Assembly (NCBI GenBank): GCA_946800325.1
Contig: OX326957.1
Coordinates: 55,361,798-55,425,797 of the forward strand
Origin: Luzula sylvatica
Taxonomy: Eukaryota; Streptophyta; Magnoliopsida; Poales; Juncaceae
Direction of reading: 5' to 3'
Length of the DNA stretch: 64,000 nt
Shown here: positions 12,571 to 24,371 of the stretch, piece after piece
How positions within the stretch are numbered: position 1 is the first letter of the stretch
Layout of the letters: each line of letters begins with the position of its first letter
The notes under the pieces: generated by a model
The model's input: the letters and a program-made list of their open reading frames with translations, nothing else
What the model was told of the DNA's origin: nothing
The model's database searches: none
Position numbers and translations under genes: made by a program

Positions 12571-12642
<72 letters not shown>

Positions 12643-13000
12643 CACATACACACTCACACGAAGAAAGTACTATTGCAAGACTGAACGAGTGAATAGGGAA
12701 GATTAGACTGAATCCACTCTAGCCGGGCCGGGACGGAGAGAGAAAAAGTTGCTATCATTTCCCAATAATTAACTGATAATGATAAAAAGATAAAAGTGAG
12801 AAACTAAAAAAAGAGGAGCATTTCAAATTCAATGTAAATTATTAATTATACCTCACAAGTTATACTCATAAAATTGAGACGGTTTTATTTTTTTTTCATC
12901 TATTTTTGCAATAATAATGCGTATGCTTGCATAATATGGATGCATGAATCCAAATCAACCAATGAAATATCCAATAAAACAATAATATCATAATTTTTTT

Positions 13001-13041
<41 letters not shown>

Positions 13042-14720
13042 AAAAAGACGGCAATTGCCGATTTTGAGAATTCCGTATATGAAATAATGATATTTACAAT
13101 GATTGTTTTCTTATTTTAGTGGGTATTGTTTCTCAACTTAGTCAATGTTTCGAAATATGCATTCTAGTATTTATTGTTATTTTTGTACTTTATGCAGATA
13201 AAGAAGAAAAAAGAAGTCAAATTTATTTCTTGATTGTTTTTTTACCTTGCAGATGTATAGAACTGTTAAATCAACTGAGAGGCCAACTATTTCAGGTAAT
13301 AAGTTTATAAATTTTATTTCCCTTCTTTCTTCTTTTAAGCCTTTTTTCATTCACAATATCTTCGATACATATTAAACTTCAGCAAATTACGTCTACAATT
13401 TTATTAATATTATTAAATACATTTGTTTCAAAATTTTATTAATAGTATTAAATACATTTTTAAAGCTTAAATAGATTTATTAAATACAATATCCTTGATA
13501 ATTTTATTAAATTAAGTACATTTTTTCACTCATAATATATGCAATATATGCAATATTGAACATCAGCAAATATTTATAATTCATTCAGAATCAAGATTCA
13601 AATTCTTATTTAGATATCAAATTACATGGACTTAATTAATTAGATGAAGATCAAGAGTTCACTTCTCGTCCTACGGATTTGGGGCTTGAGCATTTCACAG
13701 ATGATCATCACATGCCGCGCGATAAGAACATTCCGGTACCATGGCATAGCCCATCGAGGTACACATCTATCAAACTTACAGTACCGGCAGTGGTGACTAA
13801 TACGGTACATTCATTAAAACAAAAATAGTATTAATGACCAGTACCAAATCAAAAAATTATGCTGATTATAATTATATGTTAAAAACATATAATTTTTATC
13901 ATACAATCTAATGGAAAGATTCATATATTAACAGTCTCTTGAGTCTAAAAGTTGTAATGGCATCCAGGCTTTGCTTTTCTTCTTCTAGTCTGGTCTTCTT
14001 TGATTTATATCCATGTTCAGAATAAAAGCAAAAGCTCATTGTATATAAAAGGAAAATTATACTATAAAATTAATTTACTAAAAATTCTACTAGTTTGTTG
14101 TGTCCGAGCACTTTCGTTCTAGGAGTCATATTATTTCCGAAATGTAACTCAAAATATCCATTTTTTATATATTTTTTTCCCTTATTTTTTGTTTTTGTTT
14201 TTGTTGTATTCTTTTACATTCTTTGCCCATTCCGATTGCACAATAAAATCTCCATTCAATTTTATTCTGACAATAACAAATGAAAAATGGGTTATACTGA
14301 ATAAATTATATAATTTTCTATTCATTATTATACCATTATTTTTTTTTTTACTAAGTATAATACCACTATTTTCAAATATATTTGATGGATTTACAAATTT
14401 GTGTCATGCATGTATATACAAATAATTATAGTTTAGGTTCTTTTCATATATATAACATGCATAATTACTCTATTTTCTTGTACACTTTTTTTCAAAAATT
14501 ATTTTTGTCTACAAGATTTTACAGTCTAATAATTTTCTTGTACACCGGTTTTAACAGGTCTAATTATTTTTGCAAACTTTGTTTTCTCAGTTCATTTGTA
14601 CATCACTTCTTTTTTTAATTCTTGTACAATTAAGTTCAACACTCTTTAATTTTAGGGCAACATATGATCAAATAATCTTTCGAAACAGTTTCTTTTGTAA
14701 ATCAAGGGATTAATGGCACC

Positions 14721-14796
<76 letters not shown>

Positions 14797-16612
14797 TATC
14801 TTAAAGTCTTTTAAATCGTTATATATGATGACTAAAATACTTAATTAACTACCATGATGTTTGTTACTCGGGACTTTTTTTACTATTAGATTTGTTTAGA
14901 GATTTGTGTATTTAGTGACGTGCATAGATTTTTGATGTTTATCATGAATAAATATAATTTGCAAAATAAATCCAATGGTTATGTACTGATGAGCAGCAAG
15001 AATTATTCACACATTACTTTTATCTTGAACACTAGATTTTGTTCAATCTTCTCTCGTATTTGAGAAAGTCCAAAATTTTTATATAAGAAATAAAGCAAAA
15101 TAAATTCATAAACTTCCAGTTTTCTATTCTACATTTTACAATAATTCTCCAAGCATGGTCTTAATTCTTTTTAATTTCGTTTTGCAGCAAAAATATGGAG
15201 TTGCCCACTAATATATACGAAACAGAACTAAATTTAACATCTCCCATAGAGGTATTGCTCTTTGTCGCATTTCTCTTATCTTGATACATTAATTTCTACT
15301 TATCTTAATACAAAAGTACAATTTTATTGAGTGATAATATATCTTCGAAAAATGTCTTACTATCGATTCCTCATTTATTTTTATCTAAATTCCAATCAAG
15401 TTCACACTTCAATTTAGTTCATCAAATCACTTATCTTTTCAATTTGTTTCAATTGAATTCTTCCGTCGTCTAATAACTGATGACCGGATCATTAGAATGT
15501 GTCGCTACATGACATGATATATTTAATGACATTACAACATAAATTATTTTATCGATAGATCTATTTAATATGCATATATTGCTAAATATGAATCTAGTTG
15601 TAGACATATTAAAATGTATCTATTGAATCATGTAATTTTTGTAATAAAATAATATATGTTGTCACCTCATCTAATATGACACGTTACAATTTAACGATTC
15701 AATCATTTTTTAATAGATGGAAGGACCCAATTTTTTTTTTATATAAATTGGAATACAAATTGTATTCCATTGTCATTAAAAAAACAAAAAACAAAAGCTT
15801 GTGTATTACAATAAAAATATGTGACGTTAGTGGCTATATTCGGATGTAAGTAGAATATGATCAAAGAAAAACTAAACATAGATACCATGAGTCTCAGTCG
15901 TCCATTTGCTATCCTATGCCTTCCACCCCGCTTTGGGGAGTCGTTGTTGGCTTCTTTAATAAGATTGTAAGCCATACTCTTGCTTGTTGGGTAGTTTGTT
16001 GAGCTATGAGTCTTGGAGTGGAGGTGGTGGTTGTGAAGATACGCGCATTTATTTCTTTGATGGAAGGACCCAACTGAATCATATTAAAAAAATAAATGAC
16101 TTAATTGACCAAATTAAAATATTGGAGGTTCTATTGAACTTTAGATGAAACGAGGAGACTAAAAATAGAATTTTTTTTCTATATGTTTTTTTGTATTTTT
16201 AATAAAAATAATATATGCCTTTGTTATCCTACTTCATGATATTGGTGGATTTTCTTTTCTTGGCCTAAAGAAATTAGTCCTTTTACAGTAAGGAGATTTG
16301 ATACATTCTAGAGAGGAAGGATATTGGTCACATCTTTAAAATTTAATAGATGGAAGAATTATTTAAATGTCTTGGCTTGATATATCTACTATAAGTTTAT
16401 AATTACAATTAAGAATATATGAACATTTTGATTTCATTATTGGGTCTGAGCAGTTATAACAGAATATTGAATAACTGGAACTAATGATTTATGATTTGAA
16501 CTCGACACAGGGAAAAGTTGCAAGTGAATCAATGGATGAACAAATGAGAATGGCACCAGCACTAGAGTTCACTTTGGGCAGGCCAGATTGGCCAACAAGT
16601 CTACATAATTAA
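11567..16612 (+). CDS. KAN: KANADI-type GARP (Myb-like) transcription factor
   Basis: Six exons: 11567-12068, 12482-12558, 13253-13295, 13644-13758, 15188-15251, 16511-16612. All junctions are GT-AG and in phase, giving 300 aa. KANADI proteins are nuclear DNA-binding repressors that set abaxial identity in leaves and ovule integuments. The amino terminus has PDLSLQISPPN (residues 9-19), a typical KANADI start with an EAR-like DLSLxI core. The GARP domain spans about 143-198: RAPRMRWTSSLHARF, LLGGHERATPKSVLELM, then LTLAHVKSHLQMYRT. The tail LEFTLGRPDW is the usual KANADI carboxyl end. The GARP sequence is closest, from memory, to KAN1/KAN2, but the protein is shorter than KAN1 because the region between GARP and tail is reduced. 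Intron 5 carries a LINE fragment and intron 2 a long CT microsatellite. I chose the Met at 11567 because the family motif follows it. Confidence 0.93.
12573..12639. repeat. (CT)n microsatellite in KANADI intron 2
   Basis: About 33 CT units begin 15 bp after the exon 2 splice donor (12559). The position could affect donor recognition or RNA structure. The serine/leucine and arginine/glutamate ORFs over it are artefacts. Confidence 0.97.
14722..14794. repeat. (AT)n microsatellite in KANADI intron 4
   Basis: About 36 AT units. Shorter AT runs occur in introns 1 and 2, near 12360-12388 and 13004-13036. Confidence 0.97.
15731..16058 (-). mobile_element. 5'-truncated LINE-type insertion in KANADI intron 5
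   Basis: The 328-bp insert is flanked by an exact 15-bp repeat, GATGGAAGGACCCAA, at 15716-15730 and 16059-16073. On the minus strand the insert ends in a poly-A run (T-run at 15731 on the + strand). A long variable target duplication plus 3' poly-A is the hallmark of LINE-mediated insertion. A short minus-strand frame (LIKEANNDSPKRGGRH, then hydrophobic sequence) resembles the extreme carboxyl end of plant LINE reverse-transcriptase ORFs, but that match is from memory. It is opposite in orientation to the host gene. Confidence 0.8.
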
Positions 16613-17359
16613 CTCCATGCAAGCTTGCTCCTAAACCTCATTAACAAATTCATGCTTTCATAAACCATAAACCATAAACCATAATCCATAAGCCATAACT
16701 TATTTTTATTTGATTCCAATTAATTTCTACTTTTTGTGTTTTTTCTTGAGTGAGTGATGATTTGTTCATCATTTTAGTTAATTTATATGTTGTGTTTGTG
16801 TGATCCCGTTAATTGTCAACAAATATCTGGAAATAGTTATTATTTTCCTTGGTTTGTTTAATCAATGAATAAAACTATGGATAGCATTTTCACATGCTTA
16901 ATTATCACCACTATCAGATTAAAGAATCATCTAGAAGATATTACCCCGGAAAAAAATATTATTAGCTAATGAAAACCATAGTAAATATTTCAAGCAATAT
17001 TATCCCTAGAATTATTACATCAAAAAAATTTCTAACAAAACCGATCTGCATATACAATTATAGTTATTTTGATATCCTCCAATATCTCCCTTACCATTGT
17101 AAGAATTTGTGCATTAAAGAATATTAGCAAGCATTAGCATTTGAATATACATGGAAATTATAATGCATAACATTTACTAAACTCGCTCAACATGAACAAG
17201 AGAAAATGATTAATGATCAAATGAAGCAATGCTAAATAGGAAGGATATAGTTATCCACATGATATCAGTTTGGTCAAACGAATCACCAATCACACACTAA
17301 TAGTGTTTGCTCATGCGATATAAATGATCTTCTTACGAATATTTTAGAAAAGACTAGTG
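16613..17359. other. KANADI 3' flank, no further gene seen
   Basis: AT-rich. AACCATAAACCATAAACCAT repeats near 16662-16680. Candidate polyadenylation signals (AATAAA) occur near 16868. Nothing else is supported. Confidence 0.5.
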
Positions 17360-17361
17360 AT

Positions 17362-17578
17362 GTACATTCCTAGTATTCTCTCTCAAGAATCTTGATGACG
17401 TAAATATGATTTAACACCTTAAAAATTAATACATAAATACATAATTTAACATTTTAATTTACGATTAAACATCCAATTAAAATATCAAAGTATGAATTAA
17501 AGGGTTAAATCTTAAAGTATTAAATCGCATTCACGTCATCAAAATTCTTGAGAGAAAGATGGGATACATCCAACATTT
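17362..17578. mobile_element. MITE family B, copy 1
   Basis: Left end CCTAGTATTCTCTCTCAAGA with ATCTTGATGACGTAAATATG. The right end in reverse complement is CTTTCTCTCAAGAATTTTG with ATGACGTGAATGCG. The interior has inverted TTAACACCTTAAAAATTAA-type blocks. The same structure recurs at 53190-53425. Non-coding, about 215 bp. Confidence 0.7.
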
Positions 17579-18784
17579 TTCTTCAGAAAACAACAGATGA
17601 GATAAATAGTCACCGTTACATTCTATTTATATTGTTATATAAGATGCCATTCAGAGAAGGCCCAATATGATAGGCAGCATATGTCAACACCGAAAGCCCA
17701 AATAATCGTAACCCTAACTCAAATAGTAATAACTACTCTTTTGTAGTTTTGTTACATATGGTATCTTGTTAATTATAAGTATGGTATTTGATAGAAGTCA
17801 TCGTTTATTATTGGATCAACACACCCTTTATCGATTCCGAATTATATTGGATCAACACATTCTTTTAATCTCAATTCATCGAGAGATCCAAGAAATTTCT
17901 CTTTCTTGTACAAAAGAACAAATTTCATCTTGATTAATTATACCTTAAGCTACAATTCAGATAATACCTAATGATGACATATTCAATCCTTTCACGGAAA
18001 GTAAGAATCATATCAAAGTATCATGATTCACATATAAAAAAATATAAGAGCGCGAGGAAGTTCAAGATGAGGGAGTGCAAGACGATAGATATTTATCTGG
18101 ATAAATGGCTCCAAACAGGTATTACAGAAGAACAAATGATTAAACATTTAACATATTACACGTCGAGCGTTCGTTAGGATGCAACATCTTTGGAAACAAA
18201 TGTCAAAAAGAAAGACAGAGAATTTGTTGTCCGCCGAAGAGGAGAGGGACGAAATTAGAAGAATAAAGGCAACTGGATATTTTAGAAGAAAGTCACAAAT
18301 TTTTGAGCCAAAGAAGCAATATTTATATAGTGTTTGTTTGTGTGTGTTATGTTTTTTTATTTTGTTTCTTGTTCGAGTGTGTGTTACGTAGTAATTTATG
18401 TAGTATTTTATATAATAGCGTATGTTGTATTTTTATGTTTAGTGTCATCTTTTAGTGTGTTTTATTTTATTACAAAAACATTGTCCAAGTTATACTACTA
18501 AATTGAATGTTGTCAATAAAATACAATTTATTAATCTTGCACATTTTTTCGTTCATCTCAAGCTTTCACATCATTTCAAAAAATCTAAACCATCCATTTT
18601 GATGATCCAAAGCTTGTAATCAATTTAAGTACTAGATTTATTTGAATAAACATGGTTCTCTACACCCACACACTTACAAAAAAACAATCATTCACATATT
18701 TTCATGCACTATGTCCCCACAAATAGATCATTCAACATTTTTTTTATTGTAAAACTTTTTATTTTATTTTTATTATTACAAAAC
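17579..18784. other. Intergenic DNA with two unrecognised short ORFs
   Basis: Adjacent frames at 17971-18177 (68 codons) and 18179-18391 (70 codons) encode basic, lysine-rich peptides (for example KRKTENLLSAEEERDEIRR). They overlap no recognisable domain and are separated by one base and a frame change, so they could be pieces of one decayed gene. I cannot assign a family. The flanking sequence is AT-rich. Confidence 0.35.
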
Positions 18785-19152
18785 TGTTATAAATATATTG
18801 TGTATATAAATGTGAATGTATTATTATTAGATTTTATTTTATGTGTATGATGGCACCACCCATGGTATTGTATCATGGTAATGTATACCATGGGCACCAT
18901 CCATGGTTTTGTATCATGGTAATGTATACCATGGGCACCACTCATGGTTTTGTAGATTACCATCTATGGTATTGTGTATGGATCCATGGTATTGAGTAGG
19001 CTATAAATATCCCTCACTTCTCATTGTAATAAGATAGAGAAATGAATCCAATGAAATGAAATATTTACTATTCTCTCATCTCTTCTTCTCTTAAATGATT
19101 TTCTCTTATTTCTTGAGTGTTGCTTCTTGAGATTTTTGCTAATTTTACAACA
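18785..19152 (+). repeat. 5' LTR (368 bp)
   Basis: TG...CA ends. It carries a TATA-like GGCTATAAATA near 18999 and many CCATGG/ACCATGGGCACCA palindromic segments. A 41-bp unit ending in CATGGGCACCA is present twice here but once in the 3' LTR, which accounts for the length difference. Confidence 0.95.
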
Positions 19153-20159
19153 CGTTATCAGCACGAAGCTCTATTTTTAAATCTCGAGATTTCAGTGAAA
19201 CTGAAAATAATACAATTGATTTCATGCTTTAGATTTACGAGTATGAAATATGTGTTGAATAAAGCAACCCACTAAACCCACCAGAAAAGATAGCAAAAAG
19301 TAATTGTTTTTTTGTACTTGCTGATTAAAGAGGGAGTGATAACAAGCAATCTATCAAGCAGATGGAGATATACATTGTCTTCAATTTCTAATTGGAAATG
19401 CGGTAAGAGTATTTGTATTCTTTAAATTACAAGAAAATTGTTCTTGGTCATGAATTGTGAACTTATCCCCACAAAAAAAAAATGAAAGTCCAAAAATTCA
19501 TTTCGAGTTGAGTACCAAAAGGAAATACAAATTACTAATAGACTTCCATTTCTCTAGAGGATCTCAATTCTTTGAATTTGAGTAATTAGGATTATCTCAA
19601 CACAAAGAAAGGGATTTTTTTTTTTTCTTCGACGAGTTCTTTTAAATTGTCCTCATTTGAGAATTTATCCCTGATTAAATTCGGGAGAGAATAGAGTCTC
19701 TAGACTCAAATAATTTACTCACTACAGTCAAATGAATTTAGAAGAAAGTAAGTTAAATATTTGTTAACATGTTAATTGTTCTCCCAATATCCTTTTCTCT
19801 AAATTATTCACCCCATTTTCTCGAAATTATTTGGGTGTCCATTATATGTCTTTTACGATTTACATTTTGGCTTACAAAGATAGCTTTGATTTAAAGACTT
19901 GTTTTTTCTCAAGTCATCATTTGCATAAGTGGGCGCCCATAATACCTTATGGCTGAGTTAAGGAAATCATATTTTAGAAAAATAAAATAAAAGGAAGTAT
20001 ACCTCATTTATACCTCATTAATAATGGTATCACACATGTCATATTGGAAAATATAATTTGATTATAAATAAGACAAAAACGAAAAGTAAATCCCTCAACA
20101 TTTCAAGAATGTATACATGAGAATATTCGTGGACCTGTAGATCCAATATATGAACAATT

Positions 20160-23100
20160 ACGAAAAAAATGATCCAGAAGAATCATTTACTAAGCAAAAT
20201 GATTTGTCTTTTGTCAATTGGAATAAAAGTTGACATCGTGGAGCTCATATTCGTACACAAAATGATCCAGAAGAATCATTTACTACATGAGTCCAATTGA
20301 TAATACGACAACAACTTATTAAATCAATATTCCCAACAATGTTTGAGGCTACGTAATTTTTTTGGTCATGAACCAAATTTTTCATCTTGAAAGTGCGGTT
20401 GTGTGCAAATAGTACCATCACAACGTAATAAAATAGATTCACGAAGAAGGATCAACATATATGTTGGGTTTTAATCATCCTTGATTATTTGATACTTTGA
20501 ACTCATGAGATTTATTCACAAAATTATTTTCTTGAGTGTCAATTTGATGAGACTAATTTTTCTTTATTATGTACAAAAGGAAAATAAAATTAAGCATGGT
20601 ATTACATAGAAAGATATCATTGTCTCATTTTGACATACAATCGACATTATGTGAACTAGAAGTTCAAAAGGATTATTCATCTAGAAAATAGTATGAATCA
20701 ATTGATCGACGCATCTGTTGATTCGATCACATATTCTTGTTGCAAATGTCGCAAATTGAATTGATATCCCAGAAGGACCATTCAATATTATTATCAAATG
20801 ATTCTAAAAGTATGATTGAAACGTTACATACCATCTTCATCTAAAGATGAAAATCCTGGAAGGAGAAAAATTATTAAATAATGAATTTTTAATGCCAATG
20901 CAAGTTTTCACTTTCATCCGAAAATTCAGGTAAAATTTATAAATATTTTATTTATTTAAATAATTTATTCAAGATTTATCTATATGCCATATTTTTATTG
21001 TTTTGTTTTGTGGATCTTATTCTACTGGTATTTTATTAACTGCACTTGAAGTTGCAGTATTATGAGTGAGTAATTGAATCTAACTCCCAAATATTAAAGG
21101 ATGAATCTCAATGAACATTTCGTGGATAAAAAATACATGAAAATATTCTATATCAACCATTGTCTATTTGTTATGCTTGTCATTTGCTCCCGAAGAGGCA
21201 AAGCAAAGAAGATAATTCAAAAATGTTTGAATTCATATTATCTTGTCTTCTTCGATAAATGATTATAATTGAGATTTAAGTTTGACTGATCCTAGTCATT
21301 TCCAGAAGTGAATGTTGCCAGAAAGGATCAAGTATATAATTGAAATAAACGTGATTATAATAAGAAAATCACACGAGAAACAAAATACGACAAAATATAA
21401 TATAAAGATATCTTGAAATATATGTTTTCAAGATCTGACTTTAAATGATTGTACCAGTAGTACAACGTATGATATTAATTAATTTTTATCAACCCTCTTT
21501 ATGAGGAGAATGAAATAGAATTAACATAATAACTTTGTTGATTGAATCAATACATTCATTAATACAAAGCTTGTTTGTCTTTATTTTGTTTGATAAATAA
21601 ACAACTAGACATGTGTATATTTCAATATTTGAAATCATGAATATGATCGATGATTCTGGAAGAGTCGTTGTTTTATTTAATTTAGAAAATTGATTATCTA
21701 CATGACAATAGATGATTTATTGTTTTGATTACTTATGAAGAGTAATTATCTATAATACTCTGGAAGAGTAAATATAAACATATTTGAAATAATGAATATG
21801 TTCGTTGGCTCTCGAAGAGTCATGATTGATTACTCTTGAAGAGTAATTTGTGGCATATATAAGTACAATTGAAATTAGTAGTTGAACCAGAAGTTCATTA
21901 TTGATAAGTATAATCTAATGCTTTGTGATTAATTGTTTAAGCATAAGATATGCTGCCACAATAATAATTAGATTAAAACCAACTATTTATCAGAAGTACT
22001 CCCCAAATCCCCATTATAACTGGATTGGTCTCGGAACAAAAGTACTCTTTAACTTTTTTGATGTGTAGTTGATGTGCCAGTAGCACTACAACTATTGATT
22101 TATACAAGGATGAGTTAAACAAGGATGAGTTAAACAAAATATTTGTCCGAAATATATAATGGATTGATTTATTGTCAATGATTTCATATCTTTAACATTT
22201 TGTTTAATTGAACCAGAAGTTCAAATGATATGCTTAATCCTGAAGTTTAAAATATATATGTAAACAAGAAGTTTACATTTATGAAAATAACAATAGTCAA
22301 ATATGCATGTTGTAAATATAGTATCCCCGAAGGACTATATGTTATTTATTATAACAAATAAAATTGAAAAACATGTTTGAAGCGTGATAAACATTTGACT
22401 ATAGATATACGAAATCTTTGAAGGAGAAAAGAAATAAATGACTAAGATGATCAAACATGAGTAAAACAGTTCAATATATAATATACCGTGAAAGTCTCGA
22501 AGAACTTCACGAGGTATTATCGATTACTCATGCTTACATTAGGGGGAGAAAAATAAAACTGGAAAAGTAAGAACTTATATGCATCATCAAATTTGATCCT
22601 CGGAAAAGTAAATATGAACTAGGAGTTCATGAATTAATTATTTGCAACAAATTACAAATAAATGATTGGATGCTAGAATTTTTCAGTGTAAAATGCTCTT
22701 AATTGTAAATATAATATTCTTGGATAATTTTAAGTTTGATATTCGCCCGAAGCGTGGTCGACCAATCGGTTCCACCAAGATAAATCAATGAAATAAGAAA
22801 GAGCATGATAAAAGAGTTGGTATAATAGAAGTTGTTAACACTTCTAGCAAAATATATCCTTCTGAAAAGGATATTGAAAGATTAATCCGTAGATGACATG
22901 AATGATTGAATTCAGGTACCTGTCAACATTGAATATGTTCAAAATAATGAGATCTCAAAATCATGTCTTTACTAGATAAAGATAGAACCGGAAAAAAAAA
23001 AACTATAGTTATTGAGAAATTTGCATATGCGCTTACAATTGATAATTAATGAAAACGAGGGTCTAGTATTAAATCAATTGAAAAATGTCGACGAAATCAA

Positions 23101-23620
23101 AGTATTGGCCAAAACAAAATTCACATGACGATGTGAAATTTATGGACTTGCAGTCTAGAAACAGATTGTACCTTACAATGGTAATGAAAAGGCATATTCA
23201 TTTGAATGTCCCTGAAGGACTCAGAATGTATCATGTATACATTATAACAGATTATTCATATGCTCATTGGATTATTATATTCATGAAAATTCTTGAAGGA
23301 TTTAGAATGCCAGAAGCATATTATTTAAACTCTCGAGAGATATGCACGAAGCATAATGTATTAAATAACAAAGATCTTTGTATGAATTGAAATAATCCGA
23401 ACAAATATGATATAATCATTTTTAATATTGATGAAATTCTATATGTGTGTATCAATGATCAAATTCGTAGATGTGTATTTAATTTATGATTATTAAAACT
23501 CCTGAAGAGTTCCAAACTGACACATTACTTAATTAACCAATTTGAGAAGAAAGATATTCGATACCAAATAGTTTGTTATGGATTGCAACTACATTGAATA
23601 ATTCCCTGGAGGAATTATGT
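20160..23620 (+). other. Field of mini-hairpins with five-base NNGNA loops
   Basis: At least twenty short inverted repeats lie inside the retrotransposon interior. Stems are 4-8 bp and differ in sequence; the loop is five bases with G at position 3 and A at position 5. Examples: 21449-21465 (stem TTGTAC, loop CAGTA), 21829-21847 (ATTACTC, TTGAA), 22208-22224 (TTGAAC, CAGAA), 22258-22278 (ATGTAAAC, AAGAA), 22614-22630 (ATGAAC, TAGGA), 22854-22874 (ATATCCTT, CTGAA) and 23598-23618 (ATAATTCC, CTGGA). Others lie near 20652, 21187, 21728, 21756, 21807, 21883, 22074, 22318, 22487, 23208, 23286 and 23497. Function unknown. Confidence 0.75.
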
Positions 23621-23714
23621 ATAACTAGCAATAACGTTTTGAATAGCTAGTGCAAAAGAATGAACTTTATATGGTTAGAAATATTTGTATCCATGAGGGG
23701 GAGAAATAATACGC

Positions 23715-23890
23715 AATGCACTCTTTTTGTCCTTGATCATGATTTTTGTCCCAATGGGTTTTTCATGACAAGGTTTTTAATGAGGCAGATCATGATGCGT
23801 ATAGAATATTGCACTCTTTTTCCTTCACTAGGATTTTTGTCCCATTGGATTTTACCTAGTAAGGTTTTAACGAGGCATATTTTTATGATA
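23715..23890 (+). repeat. Duplicated conserved 3' motif of the retrotransposon
   Basis: Two tandem versions of the same segment: CACTCTTTTTGTCCTTGATC ... TTTTTGTCCCAATGGGTTTT ... AAGGTTTTTAATGAGGCA and then CACTCTTTTTCCTTCACTAG ... TTTTTGTCCCATTGGATTTT ... AAGGTTTTAACGAGGCA. From memory, this motif sits just upstream of the 3' LTR in many plant copia elements. It is non-coding and here occurs twice. Confidence 0.7.
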
Positions 23891-24044
23891 TTAATATCAA
23901 AGGAGAACTTCATATCATCAGTTCTTCCATGACGAAAGTTTTGTATTTCTCCATGACTTCAATTAATTGGATACTACACCTTCAGTTCTTTTTCAAGGAG
24001 ACCGCTTCTTCCGACGTACGAAGTCAAATACATTCAAGGGGGGG

Positions 24045-24371
24045 TGTTATAAATATATTGTGTATATAAATGTGAATGTATTATTATTAGATTTTATTTT
24101 ATGTGTATGATGGCACCACCCATGGTATTGTATCATGGTAATGTATACCATGGGCACCACTCATGGTTTTGTAGATTACCATCCATGGTATTGTGTATGG
24201 ATCCATGGTATTGAGTAGGCTATAAATATCCCTCACTTCTCATTGTAATAAGATAGAGAAATGAATCCAATGAAATGAAATATTTACTATTCTCTCATCT
24301 CTTCTTCTCTTAGATGATTTTCTCTTATTTCTTGAGTGTTGCTTCTTGAGATTTTTGCTAATTTTACAACA
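24045..24371 (+). repeat. 3' LTR (327 bp)
   Basis: Matches the 5' LTR with about two substitutions (CCATCCATGG for CCATCTATGG; CTTAGATG for CTTAAATG) and lacks one 41-bp unit. It is preceded by the purine tract and followed by the AAAAC target duplication. Confidence 0.95.

Larger units (their letters stand above)
18785..24371 (+). mobile_element. Complete but coding-dead Ty1/copia-type LTR retrotransposon
   Basis: Both LTRs begin TGTTATAAAT and end TTTTACAACA. The 5-bp target duplication AAAAC lies at 18780-18784 and 24372-24376. A primer-binding-like segment (CGTTATCAGCACGAAGCTC) follows the 5' LTR directly, and a purine tract AAGGGGGGG precedes the 3' LTR at 24036-24044. The 4.9-kb interior has no long ORF. 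Recognisable shreds are KRGRPIGSTK near 22750 and LEGFRMPEAYYLNSREICTK near 23300, both segments of copia pol around the integrase-reverse transcriptase region. The LTRs differ by about two substitutions and one 41-bp repeat unit, so insertion is recent despite the wrecked interior. That suggests it moved as a non-autonomous element using proteins supplied by another copy. Confidence 0.93.

Noticed and set aside
12339..12706. Arg-Glu and Ser-Leu repeat ORFs on the two strands
   Set aside because: They lie over the (CT)n tract in KANADI intron 2; the real coding is exon 2 at 12482-12558.
18785..24371. Integrated plant pararetrovirus
   Set aside because: LTR ends, primer-binding-like site, purine tract and 5-bp target repeat are those of an LTR retrotransposon, and the protein shreds match copia pol; no viral movement or coat protein was seen.
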